Assembly: GCA_022376925.1 (NCBI GenBank)
Contig: JAIOJX010000030.1
Location: 169,379,298-169,443,297, forward strand
Reading direction: 5' to 3'
DNA from: Tragulus kanchil
Lineage: Eukaryota > Chordata > Mammalia > Artiodactyla > Tragulidae
Length of the DNA stretch: 64,000 bases
The position numbers and the translations under genes were made by a program. Positions 43,073 through 54,849 of the stretch are shown in pieces. Below the pieces are notes generated by a model that was not told the origin of the DNA, ran no database searches, and worked only from the letters and a program-made list of their open reading frames with translations. Within the stretch, counting starts at the first letter, position 1; each line of letters opens with the position of its first letter.

Positions 43073-43554
43073 AATTGACTCTTAAAAATTATACTTTGGT
43101 GATCTTTAACTAGAAGATGGGACTAAAAATTCATAGGCAACAACAACCACAAAGACAAAGATGGGAGAATATGATTCTAAGCTAAAATATTCTAAGACCC
43201 ATTTCTTCATTAGGAGGAGTACAAAAATCTTACTTTACTTCGGATATTATGTTAAGTATTTCTGCTTAAAAATACAGGGGTAACCAATAAAGGGCAGAAA
43301 TAAAAGACAGGAATCTCTTGCTGAACATTGGTAATCTCTGTTAGAAATCAGATGTTCTGTGTGAAAGCATAGAGCAGAAAGAAGAGTGGTTCCCATTATT
43401 CTAACTGGGAAAAATGATCATGCATGATGTTTCAACACCAAATCCCAAACAATTTCCCAAAACATAAATAAAATACAGTGAAATACCTGCACATAAGCAA
43501 CAGTCTACTGTATTAAGATTTTATATGATTAAAACTACTATTTCCTCCCAACAG
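43073..43554. other. Intergenic, no feature recognised
   Basis: AT-rich sequence between a SINE and an L1; no supportable feature. Confidence 0.45.
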
Positions 43555-46045
43555 TTCAGCAATAGCATAAGAATAGACATACTACCAACAGAATGGACTA
43601 TAGACTAGAAAGTCTAGAATTAAAGCCTCGGGTATGGGCTAATTGATTTTCAACAAGGATGTCAAAACCACTCAGACGAGGAAAGGACAGTCTTCTCAAT
43701 AAATGGTGCTGGGGCAATTGAATAGTTACATGTAAAACAATGAAGCTTTGCAGATACAAAAACTAATTTATACCAGATACAAAACCTAACTCAAATAGAT
43801 CAAAGAACTAAAACATATGAGCTAAAACTATAAAGTTATTAGAAAAAATACAGGGAGAAAAGTTCACATCACTGCATTTAGCAATAATTTCTTGGATATG
43901 ACACAAAAGCACAGGCCACAAAAGAAAAAAATGGATAAATCTGAATTCATCAAAATGTAAAACATCTGTACATAAAAGAATACAATCCAGAGAGTGAAAA
44001 AACAAACCACCGATGGGAGAAAATATTTACAAATCATATATCTGATAAGAGATTAATATTCTGAGGATATAAAGAACTCATACAACTCAACAACAATCAA
44101 CCTAATTGAAAAATGAGGAAAGAATGTGAATATTTCTCCAAAGAAGATGTATGAACCATCAATAAGCACATGAAAAGATGTTTAACATCCCTAGTCATTA
44201 GGGAAATGCAAATTAAAACCACAATGAGATACTACTTCATACCAAGTAGGATGACATTTATAATAAAACAAAACAAAACAAAACAGAAAATAACAAGTGC
44301 TGGCAAGGGTGTGGAGAAATCAAAATGCTTGGCATTGCTAGTGGAAATGTAAAATGGTGCAGCTGCTATGGAAACAGTTTGGTAGTTTCTCAAGAAGATA
44401 AACATAGGGATACCATATCATCTAGCAATTTCACTTCTAGGTATACAGCCAAAAGAATTGAAAGCAGGGGCTCAAATGGATATTTGATCACCAATGTTCA
44501 CAGCAGTGTTATTCCCAATACAAACATTCATCAACAGATGAATGGAAAATATAGTAACCTTAGAAACAGAATACAATTAAATATCAACCACAGAAAGGAA
44601 TAAAACTTTGATACATGCTACAACATGGATGAACCTTGGAAACATGCTAAGTAAAACAAGCTAGACACGAAAGGATGAATATTGTATGATTCCACTTTGA
44701 CAAGGTACCTAGAATAGGCCAATTAACAAACAGAAAGTAGAACATAGGTTACTAGGCACTGGGGGACACAGAAGAAATACGGAGTTACTGTTTAATAGAT
44801 AGGAGTTTGAGATAATGAAAAGTTGTGGAAATGGAAGTGGTAACAGTTGCACATTGTGAGATACCAGATACAAAACCTAACTCAAATAGATCAAAGAACT
44901 AAAACATATGAGCTAAAACTATAAAGTTATTAGAAAAAATACAGGGAGAAAAGTTCACATCACTGCATTTAGCAATAATTTCTTGGATATGACACAAAAG
45001 CACAGGCCACAAAAGAAAAAAATGGATAAATCTGAATTCATCAAAATGTAAAACATCTGTACATAAAAGAATACAATCCAGAGAGAGAAAAGCAAACCAC
45101 CGATGGGAGAAAATATTTACAAATCATATATCTGATAAGAGATTAATATTCTGAGGATATAAAGAACTCATACAACTCAACAACAATCAACCTAATTGAA
45201 AAATGAGGAAAGAATGTGAATATTTCTCCAAAGAAGATGTATGAACCATCAATAAGCACATGAAAAGATGTTTAACATCCCTAGTCATTAGGGAAATGCA
45301 AATTAAAACCACAATGAGATACTACTTCATACCAAGTAGGATGACATTTATAATAAAACAAAACAAAACAAAACAGAAAATAACAAGTGCTGGCAAGGGT
45401 GTGGAGAAATCAAAATGCTTGGCATTGCTAGTGGAAATGTAAAATGGTGCAGCTGCTATGGAAACAGTTTGGTAGTTTCTCAAGAAGATAAACATAGGGA
45501 TACCATATCATCTAGCAATTTCACTTCTAGGTATACAGCCAAAAGAATTGAAAGCAGGGGCTCAAATGGATATTTGATCACCAATGTTCACAGCAGTGTT
45601 ATTCCCAATACAAACATTCATCAACAGATGAATGGAAAATATAGTAACCTTAGAAACAGAATACAATTAAATATCAACCACAGAAAGGAATAAAACTTTG
45701 ATACATGCTACAACATGGATGAACCTTGGAAACATGCTAAGTAAAACAAGCTAGACACGAAAGGATGAATATTGTATGATTCCACTTTGACAAGGTACCT
45801 AGAATAGGCCAATTAACAAACAGAAAGTAGAACATAGGTTACTAGGCACTGGGGGACACAGAAGAAATACGGAGTTACTGTTTAATAGATAGGGAGTTTG
45901 AGATAATGAAAAAGTTGTGGAAATGGAAGTGGTAACAGTTGCACATTGTGAGGTACTTAATGCTACTGAATAAACACTTAAAAATCATTAAAAGAATAAG
46001 CTTTGTTATGCACATTTTACTACACACAAAAAGCAAAACTAAAAT
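43555..46045 (+). mobile_element. L1 LINE ORF2 C-terminal part and 3' region
   Basis: Sense L1 landmarks in order are 'caataaatggtgctggggc', 'cttggatatgacacaaaagc', 'gcaaattaaaaccacaatg', 'ggcattgctagtggaaatg' and 'caacatggatgaaccttgg'. It contains duplication D12, so about 1.09 kb is present twice. Only short frames remain. Confidence 0.88.
43771..45952 (+). repeat. Direct duplication D12 (offset 1091)
   Basis: Copy A is 43771-44860 and copy B is 44862-45952, a sharp tandem inside one L1. Differences noticed are GAGTGAAAAAACAAACC versus GAGAGAAAAGCAAACC and one-base run changes near the right end (ATAGGAG versus ATAGGGAG, GAAAAG versus GAAAAAG). Confidence 0.92.
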
Positions 46046-46364
46046 CCACTGCTTCCTAACTATCAAACAAATGCTACTGCTCTTAGCAAATGACAGCTTC
46101 ATGTGCAACTGTCTGATACACTGATACTCTCCTAGCACCAAAGACGTCCGAGATACACATTCCTTTCATGGATATGGAGGCATAATTTACAAGGAACACT
46201 TAATTCTGATATTCTATCGGTAGTGGTTTGAATATAGCTTAAGCTATTTCTACACTGGGTTTTCTTTAAAACATTGTACTGAGTTTTAGGGATGTAAATA
46301 AAAAATTTTCTTACCTAAATATTGGCCAGAAAATAGGGCATTGAGAGATAAGAAAACCAAGAGG

Positions 46365-46677
46365 GGGCTTCCCTGGTGGTCCAGTGGGTAAGGACACCGC
46401 CTTGCAGTGCAAGGGGCGCCGGTTCGAGCCCTGGCCTGAGAAGATCCCACGTGCCGTGGAGCGACTGGACCGATGTCTCCAATTACCGAGCCGGAGCTCT
46501 GGAGCTCATGTGCCTAGAGCTGGTGCTCTGCCACAACAGAGGCCACTGTGATGGGAGGCCCACAGGGGCCAAAGAACAAAAGATGGATGAAAATAGATAA
46601 ATGAAAGACCAATAGAAGTGGCCTGCCCGCGACGCCCCCCCCTACCCCCGCCCCGCTCCCCCCAAAATATATATAAA
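46365..46677 (+). repeat. Young CHR-like SINE with C-rich 3' extension
   Basis: Complete. TSD AAGAAAACCAAGAGG is perfect at 46350-46364 and 46678-46692. The C-rich block at about 46632-46663 is the longest in the window. Confidence 0.95.
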
Positions 46678-46692
46678 AAGAAAACCAAGAGG

Positions 46693-47140
46693 ATTCTCTT
46701 GGGAGATGTCTCACAAAAGTATGAATTATAGATCTTTCAAACCAGGAGAAGCAAAATCAAGAAAAAAGAAAACAAAACCATTAAAATAGAAGGGTTTGAA
46801 GGAGAAAAAGAATGCAGAGAAAAACCACAAAAAAGGTAAAACATGAAATTAGATGGTAGAAATAAGTTCAAATCGATCAACAATCACAAAAAAACAGATC
46901 AATGTTTACCTATTATAAGACAGAGACTTTCATATTGGATTTTTTATTAAGCCTTTTGATTGTTACAAAAGATACTCCAAAAACATAATGACAGAAAGAT
47001 GAAAGATAAAATAATATATAGCAGGGAAAGAAAGCTATTATGCATTTAATAACTTGGTCTCAATACATGTACCAAAAAGTCAATAGATTCACAGGGAGAA
47101 ATTGGAAAATAAACAATCATAATGGCAGATTTTCCTCCCC
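46693..47140. other. AT-rich intergenic, no feature recognised
   Basis: A-rich sequence without a recognisable repeat or frame. Confidence 0.45.
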
Positions 47141-47151
47141 CCAAATTTTTT

Positions 47152-47391
47152 TGGCCACTTCTATTGGTCTTTCATTTATTTATTTTCATCCATCCTTGTT
47201 CTTTGACCTGTGTGGGCCTCCCACTGCAGTGGCCTCCACGGCTCTGGGTGCATGTGCTCCAGAGCTCTGGCTTGGTGGTTGAGCACATCGGTCCAGCTGC
47301 TCCAGTGTGGGATCTTCCCAGGCCAGGAATCGAACTGGCACCCCTTGCACTGCAAGGCGGTGTCTTTACCCCTTGGACCACCACGGAAGCC
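47152..47391 (-). repeat. Young CHR-like SINE without C-rich extension
   Basis: Plus strand starts 'ggccacttctattggtc' and ends 'ccaccacggaagccc'. The imperfect repeat CTCCCCCCAAAT / CTCCCCAATAT flanks it. The body has a deletion after 'gtggcctcc'. Confidence 0.85.
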
Positions 47392-47399
47392 CTCCCCAA

Positions 47400-47790
47400 T
47401 ATTTTTTAATGAAAAACTGCAAATGTACCACCAGCTGGAAACATCTTAGAGCATATATCCAAATACTTATTGTCTAATTCTACCAATAACACTTACACTC
47501 TGTATTTGCTTTTTTACATGTCTGTCAATCTGTCCATCTTTCTACCCATTTATTAGGCCATCTCATTTTGTGTGCATTTCAAAGTAAATTCAGTTCCTTT
47601 TCCTATAAAGAATTCATTAAATAAGGTTGAATATCTGATTGTAGTTTGTTCTTTTGAAATGTATTTTATATACAAACGAAATGTACAAATCTTAAGTGTA
47701 TATTTGCTGAGTTTTGACAAACGTATCTATCTGTATAACCTGAACATAACCATCATTCCATAAAATTCTCTCATCTCTCTTCATAGTCAA
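47400..47790. other. AT-rich intergenic, no feature recognised
   Basis: Possibly old L1 3' sequence (words such as 'gagttttgacaaacg'), but too diverged for a firm call. Confidence 0.35.
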
Positions 47791-47807
47791 TCATAATGGG
47801 AGATCTT

Positions 47808-48059
47808 TTTTAAAAAAACATTTATTTATTTATTTTCATCCATCTTTATTCTTTAGCATGTGTGGGCCTCCCATTGCTGTGGCCTCTCTCGTCTCAGAGC
47901 ACCGGCTCTGGGCGTATGTGCTCCAGAGCACTAGCTCGTCATTGGACACACCGGCCCAGTCTCTCCATGGCACATGGGATCTTCCTGAGCCAGAGACTGA
48001 ACCGGTGCTCCTTGCAGTGCAATGTGAACTCTTTACTTACTGAACCATCAGGGAAGCCT
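47808..48059 (-). repeat. CHR-like SINE
   Basis: Plus strand reads 'ttcatccatctttattcttt', the body, then 'gaaccatcagggaagcc'. TSD CATAATGGGAGATCTT / TATAATGGCAAGATCTT at about 47792-47807 and 48060-48076. Confidence 0.85.
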
Positions 48060-48076
48060 TATAATGGCAAGATCTT

Positions 48077-48458
48077 AACATACTTTTCTCAGAAATGGAT
48101 GAATCAGCAGACAGGAAAAAAAAAAAGAGTCATGATCCACTGCATGTGAACCATGCAATTATAGGTTTGAGCTAATAAACACAGAAAAACTTACTTCCAT
48201 TAGCAAAGAACTCACATTCTTTGAAAGCACATTTATGAAAGTGAACCATGTACTAGGCTGAAAAGGGATCCTCCACATATTCCAAAGTATGAGATTCTCA
48301 CAGACCATATTCTCACAGACCATATTCTTTGATCACAAAGCTAGCAGACCTATCTTGCCATGACTTAGGAAGATCTTGCCTGGGCATGGATCTAATCACA
48401 GAGAGGAAAACAGGGCTCATGGGGAGATATTGACTCCCATCACATGAGCTTCTGGGTC
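48077..48458. other. Intergenic, no feature recognised
   Basis: The words 'gaccatattctcacagaccat' form a small 16-bp tandem repeat near 48302-48330. Nothing else seen. Confidence 0.5.
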
Positions 48459-50723
48459 ATGCTGAAACCTATTCCTGCTTATGTTAGTTTTTATTGGGTC
48501 ATTGTCATTTGCAACAAAGAGTCCTGAATAAAACACATACTTCCCAGGAGAGACACAGTACAGCTATGAAGGCGTTTTATCATTGAATGAACACTTCTTT
48601 ACACTTTTAGTTTGCTTCAACTATAAAGCACATTATTTAATCATCCATGAAAGAGTATTCTTTTTAATGATGGCCTTTTAATAGATGAAACCACTGAGAT
48701 TCCCAAAGTTGAAATGACTCATTCAAGATCACAGCTCCAGTAAGCCCCTTCACACAGTTCTGAAAATCTCTGAGTGAATCCCTATCATTCTAATTCTACT
48801 CCATCTGTTTCCTGGTAAAGATGAAACAGTGAGTTCTTCCAGGGCAGGGGCTGGGTCTTCCTTATCTTTGTCTCCCCACTGTCTAGCAAAAGTCCTGTCA
48901 AATAAAAGGTGCCACTGATACCTATTGGCTGAGTGGTTGAAGGAATGAATGATTTCTCTAGACGAAGATTTAATGTGTGAGTCTGGGGAAAAAAAGAGAA
49001 AGAAATAGCCTCTATTAGGGCTCTTTCAGAGACATTAGACAGAAAATGAATCCAAAAAACACTGTAAAGGAAACAGTGGGATTTAAGAAAACCATGGAAA
49101 GACAGGCATACTTTTTGCCATAGGTTCTTAACAGTATTAAGCAGCTCTCCTTCTGTCTGAGGACCTGTTGGTCTTGGGCTTTGCCACAAAACAGTGGACA
49201 TGACCATCTACAACCTAAAGGTCGCATCCTTACAGTGCTATGATCCAAGGAATGGAGAATTGAGACTTGAACTCAGATGGTCCGATGCTAGTAACCAAAT
49301 GATACAGAAATAAAAAGAAACCCAGGCAATTGAGAAGAACTGAATTCACTCTACAGAATGATCTATACGACACGGTAATTAAGAATGTGGGATCTACCTA
49401 GGGATCAATCCCAGCTGTTCCACTTGCTAGAGGAGTGACTTTGGGGAAGTCATTTAACTTCTGTGTCCTCATCTGAAATATGGGCACACCTCACTGTCTG
49501 AAACATAGTACCTATCTATATTAGTTTGCTAAGGCTGCCATTATAAAATACTACAAGCTGGGTGGCTTAAACAACAGAAATGTTTTTAAGGCCTGCTTAT
49601 GCTGAAACCTATTCCTGCTTATGTTAGTTTTTATTGGGTCATTGTCATTTGCAACAAAGAGTCCTGAATAAAACACATACTTCCCAGGAGAGACACAGTA
49701 CAGCTATGAAGGCGTTTTATCATTGAATGAACACTTCTTTACACTTTTAGTTTGCTTCAACTATAAAGCACATTATTTAATCATCCATGAAAGAGTATTC
49801 TTTTTAATGATGGCCTTTTAATAGATGAAACCACTGAGATTCCCAAAGTTGAAATGACTCATTCAAGATCACAGCTCCAGTAAGCCCCTTCACACAGTTC
49901 TGAAAATCTCTGAGTGAATCCCTATCATTCTAATTCTACTCCATCTGTTTCCTGGTAAAGATGAAACAGTGAGTTCTTCCAGGGCAGGGGCTGGGTCTTC
50001 CTTATCTTTGTCTCCCCACTGTCTAGCAAAAGTCCTGTCAAATAAAAGGTGCCACTGATACCTATTGGCTGAGTGGTTGAAGGAATGAATGATTTCTCTA
50101 GACGAAGATTTAATGTGTGAGTCTGGGGAAAAAAAGAGAAAGAAATAGCCTCTATTAGGGCTCTTTCAGAGACATTAGACAGAAAATGAATCCAAAAAAC
50201 ACTGTAAAGGAAACAGTGGGATTTAAGAAAACCATGGAAAGACAGGCATACTTTTTGCCATAGGTTCTTAACAGTATTAAGCAGCTCTCCTTCTGTCTGA
50301 GGACCTGTTGGTCTTGGGCTTTGCCACAAAACAGTGGACATGACCATCTACAACCTAAAGGTCGCATCCTTACAGTGCTATGATCCAAGGAATGGAGAAT
50401 TGAGACTTGAACTCAGATGGTCCGATGCTAGTAACCAAATGATACAGAAATAAAAAGAAACCCAGGCAATTGAGAAGAACTGAATTCACTCTACAGAATG
50501 ATCTATACGACACGGTAATTAAGAATGTGGGATCTACCTAGGGATCAATCCCAGCTGTTCCACTTGCTAGAGGAGTGACTTTGGGGAAGTCATTTAACTT
50601 CTGTGTCCTCATCTGAAATATGGGCACACCTCACTGTCTGAAACATAGTACCTATCTATATTAGTTTGCTAAGGCTGCCATTATAAAATACTACAAGCTG
50701 GGTGGCTTAAACAACAGAAATGT
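48459..50723 (+). repeat. Direct duplication D13 (offset 1140)
   Basis: Copy A is 48459-49583 and copy B is 49599-50723 with a 15-bp bridge. I noticed no difference between copies. The right end of copy B overlaps the start of D14 copy A, so the first ~110 bp of D14 occurs three times (49475-49583, 50615-50723, 51762-51870). Confidence 0.93.
49410..49495 (+). repeat. MIR SINE fragment
   Basis: 'ccacttgctagaggagtgac' followed by 'ggggaagtcatttaacttctg' and 'cctcatctgaaatatggg' is the MIR core and 3' part. Repeated at 50550-50635 by D13. Confidence 0.7.
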
Positions 50724-52907
50724 AATTTCTCACAGTTCTGGAGGCTAGAAGTCCAATATCAAGGTGTCAGCAAGTTTAATTTTTTCTGAAGCCCCTCAGA
50801 AGATGGCTGCTTTCTTGCTATGTCCCCTATGGTCACCATCTAGTCTCTTGTCCTAAACTCTTCTTAAACTGACACTTGTGATACTTGATTAGGGCCCATC
50901 CCTATCATCTTACTTTACCTTAATCACCTCTTTAGAGATCCTATTTCCAAAGAGTCACATGCTGAGATACTAGAAGTTAGGACTTGACCATATGAATTTG
51001 ATGGCAGGGAGGAGGGCTACAACTCAGCCAATAACACAGTCTCACAGGGTTATTGTGAAGATTAAGTGAGGTGATATATTTAAAGCAAACATCAGGGCAG
51101 CTAGAATGCTGTAAGTGCTTAATAACTGTTCATGGTAACTGAATACTTACTTTAGGTATAAGGGTAACTGGCAAGTCACAAATCTTCCTCTGCTGGGCTA
51201 TTGGCTGGAAATGTCCTGGGAGCTTCTCTCATCAAAGTGCTCGGTCCAGGGTCATCTTTTCCTGATGGTCTGAAGTTTCCAGCTTGAGCCCACACTGTTC
51301 CGTTTTGTCAAAGATGCCCCCCTTCTTTGGTTGAAGCTGAAGCCCCAGATCAACAAACTAGTAGAAGGGGAACAAACTCTCTGGTAAATTGCAACAAATG
51401 ACCTAGATATCATTCTCAATATTTGGGCTGGCTAATGCCCGCCCCCACCGAGCCAATCATTATAACTAGAATGATGGAGTATTCTCATCATCCAGGTCTA
51501 ATCATTTGCCTGGCTCAAGAGAGGAGTATGGTGGTGACAGAGGGTGAGGCTCACCAAATCTGGAAACTGAATGAGGGGAACGCAGTCTCTTTAAAAGTGT
51601 GGGTGTCAGGTAGCTTTTTCCAGGGTGGTATCACTGCTCCAGAGCTAGACTAGAGCAACCAACCAGTGAGGAGCTGGGAGTCCATCTTAGCAAGGACCCT
51701 CAGTTCTTGCCTGGATAGAGAGTAGTAAGTAGACTTTGGTGATTTCTGTTTTTTCGGATGCGAAATATGGGCACACCTCACTGTCTGAAACATAGTACCT
51801 ATCTATATTAGTTTGCTAAGGCTGCCATTATAAAATACTACAAGCTGGGTGGCTTAAACAACAGAAATGTAATTTCTCACAGTTCTGGAGGCTAGAAGTC
51901 CAATATCAAGGTGTCAGCAAGTTTAATTTTTTCTGAAGCCCCTCAGAAGATGGCTGCTTTCTTGCTATGTCCCCTATGGTCACCATCTAGTCTCTTGTCC
52001 TAAACTCTTCTTAAACTGACACTTGTGATACTTGATTAGGGCCCATCCCTATCATCTTACTTTACCTTAATCACCTCTTTAGAGATCCTATTTCCAAAGA
52101 GTCACATGCTGAGATACTAGAAGTTAGGACTTGACCATATGAATTTGATGGCAGGGAGGAGGGCTACAACTCAGCCAATAACACAGTCTCACAGGGTTAT
52201 TGTGAAGATTAAGTGAGGTGATATATTTAAAGCAAACATCAGGGCAGCTAGAATGCTGTAAGTGCTTAATAACTGTTCATGGTAACTGAATACTTACTTT
52301 AGGTATAAGGGTAACTGGCAAGTCACAAATCTTCCTCTGCTGGGCTATTGGCTGGAAATGTCCTGGGAGCTTCTCTCATCAAAGTGCTCGGTCCAGGGTC
52401 ATCTTTTCCTGATGGTCTGAAGTTTCCAGCTTGAGCCCACACTGTTCCGTTTTGTCAAAGATGCCCCCCTTCTTTGGTTGAAGCTGAAGCCCCAGATCAA
52501 CAAACTAGTAGAAGGGGAACAAACTCTCTGGTAAATTGCAACAAATGACCTAGATATCATTCTCAATATTTGGGCTGGCTAATGCCCGCCCCCACCGAGC
52601 CAATCATTATAACTAGAATGATGGAGTATTCTCATCATCCAGGTCTAATCATTTGCCTGGCTCAAGAGAGGAGTATGGTGGTGACAGAGGGTGAGGCTCA
52701 CCAAATCTGGAAACTGAATGAGGGGAACGCAGTCTCTTTAAAAGTGTGGGTGTCAGGTAGCTTTTTCCAGGGTGGTATCACTGCTCTCCAGAGCTAGACT
52801 AGAGCAACCAACCAGTGAGGAGCTGGGAGTCCATCTTAGCAAGGACCCTCAGTTCTTGCCTGGATAGAGAGTAGTAAGTAGACTTTGGTGATATTTCTGT
52901 TTTTTTC
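50615..52907 (+). repeat. Direct duplication D14 (offset 1147)
   Basis: Copy A is 50615-51755 and copy B is 51762-52907. Copy A ends GTTTTTTCGGATGC where copy B reads GTTTTTTTCTGGAGTGC, i.e. the end of copy A is a damaged version of the true continuation. The unit covers an MLT1-like LTR and unique DNA. An extra CT (CTGCTCC versus CTGCTCTCC) also separates the copies. Confidence 0.92.
50655..51036 (+). mobile_element. MLT1-like MaLR LTR
   Basis: The sequence from 'attagtttgctaaggctgcc' through 'ctgggtggcttaaacaacag' and 'cagttctggaggctagaagtc' to 'aactcagccaataaca' follows an MLT1-type LTR almost end to end. It is an ancient mammalian solo LTR with no internal genes. A second copy is at 51802-52183 (D14) and a partial one at about 49515-49583 (D13). 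Confidence 0.85.
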
Positions 52908-53805
52908 TGGAGTGCTTAGCTTGGCTCAGCAGAATAGAAAAAAAGGCAATAATTCATGGCACAATGAGGAGAAAAGATGGAGCTTCTGCTCCAGTAATTT
53001 ATGTTCAGAACAGAACCCACAGCAGGAGAACCCTCAGAGGGAGACGCTGAGGTGCCCTTTGAGGATGACTCCCCCCCCCCCACTCCTCCCAGCACCTTCT
53101 CTCTCCCCATGATGCTGGGCACTTTAGGACGAGAGGGACCATGTCTGTTCTACCCAGGGGCCAGCATAGTGCGGTGCTGGCACATTGCACGATCCTGTCA
53201 CGTGCATATTGGGTAGGTGAAAAAATAAGTAATGAATCAAATCAATCAGTTTAATTGGCAGGATGGACTCACCTCTTTGGACAAGTCAACCCCCTCTTTG
53301 GCCTATGTTCTCCATCTGTCAGGCTGGAGAAGGTATAGAGTAAGACTGTCTCCACAGACCCTTCCAGCTCAGACTTCTGGGATCTTAGGGTTCTTGGGAG
53401 ACAGTCTGGGTGCCACTTTATGGAACCAATGGAAGGGGAAACCAAACTGATTGAGCAAACTGTCTCAGGTGGAACAACTTCACATGGTCTGTGGAGGATT
53501 GCACGTAATTTTTTTTTTTTTAATTTGGAAAGGAAATAACACTGCCTATTTATTATTTTGCCAAATAAGGGCACTTATGCTGGGAGGAAACCTGTTACTA
53601 TCATCATCATTTTTAAAAAATAATTTCTTTACACCAAGAAAACAGGAAGTACGTCATCTCAAAAAAAATAACATTCCTTCTCCCTATGGGGAGAGGGGAG
53701 ACAGCTGGCAACCTCACATGATTATTAGTACTATTTTTTTTCTTCAGATAGATCTAAATTTCATCAGATTGATCCCTGTGTAGGGATAACCCTAGGGTAA
53801 GTGAG
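52184..53805. other. Intergenic, no feature recognised
   Basis: After the LTR copy the region looks unique. Open frames at 52885-53216 and 53451-53783 have no recognisable motifs. A C-run at about 53071-53080 and a T-run at about 53509-53521 are the only low-complexity tracts. Confidence 0.45.
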
Positions 53806-53807
53806 AG

Positions 53808-53998
53808 CCCTAGTGGTAAGGAACCCATCTAACAAAACCAGAGACATGGGTTTGATCCCTGGGTAGGGAAGATCCCCTGGAGAAGGAAATGGCAACCTTC
53901 TCCAGTATTCTTGCCTGGAGAATCCCATGGACCCAGGAGTCTGCTGGGCTACAGTCCATAGGGTCTCAAAGAGTCAGACACGACTGAAGCAACTTACC
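53808..53998 (+). repeat. Bov-tA SINE
   Basis: tRNA-like head 'gccctagtggtaaggaacc' with B box 'gggtttgatccc', then the BovB-derived core 'ggcaaccttctccagtattc', 'acagtccatagggtctcaaa' and 'gagtcagacacgactgaag'. Complete plus-strand Bov-tA. Confidence 0.92.
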
Positions 53999-54039
53999 CC
54001 AATCCCTGTGCATGGTCCAGTATTTGGAACCTACTAACA

Positions 54040-54170
54040 GATCATTTTCACCACCCCTCAAGACCTGTGAAGTAGGACTTAATCTGCCCACTCTACAGAT
54101 AGGGAAACAGAAGTTCAGAGAGCAAGTGCAAGATCAGGGATATAGCAATTAGCAGCCAGAGTTTTCTGGA
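54040..54170 (-). repeat. MIR-like fragment
   Basis: 'ctacagatagggaaacagaag', 'ttcagagagcaagtgcaag' and 'gcagccagagtt' resemble a reverse MIR. Diverged. Confidence 0.5.
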
Positions 54171-54849
54171 TGCCAACTGAGATCGTCTTGGCAGATCGAA
54201 AAGCTATTTCACTGCAGGGAAGAAATGACCTGCGCTAGCCCTTGTGTTCTCAGGCCCAACCGCGAGTCTGGACTCGGAAGCTTTGTTCTTTAACACACTA
54301 CCCTCATGATGTGCCCACTTCACACCAGGCACTGGGAGAGTGTAGGGAGACAAACCGACACATCCCCAACCTCCTTCTCTTCTGTTTCACATACTCACCC
54401 TGGGTCCTGTTCTGCAGGCCTAGCTCCACTCACTGATAGCCAACGAATCCCCACCTTGGGCGTACATGGGCTGCTGACAGTTTTTTTGGAAGGGAGGTTG
54501 CCTCTCCCAGAAGCGTTGGTGGTTTCCTAGCCGCCTCTGGGAACCTTCATTGCCTCCAAGACGCAAAGGACTGGAAGCGTAATGGGACGACTCATAATGA
54601 CAACCTCAGGCTTTACCTGAGGTAACTTGGGAGCGAGGGGTCAGTTCAAACTCTTATCAACTAATAAATACCCTGCTCGGTCCCTCCCCTGTTCCCTTGG
54701 GCTTAGCATGGACCCGCAACGCCATAGCTTGGGTTGGAAGAATGGGGTCCCCCAAATTAGAAGGCCTGACTGTGGAGGGGCCGTACTGCTCGGACTGGGG
54801 GACCCCCCACGAGCGTGCCTCCCCCTCTCCCTGACTGGAGTGCCAGAAC

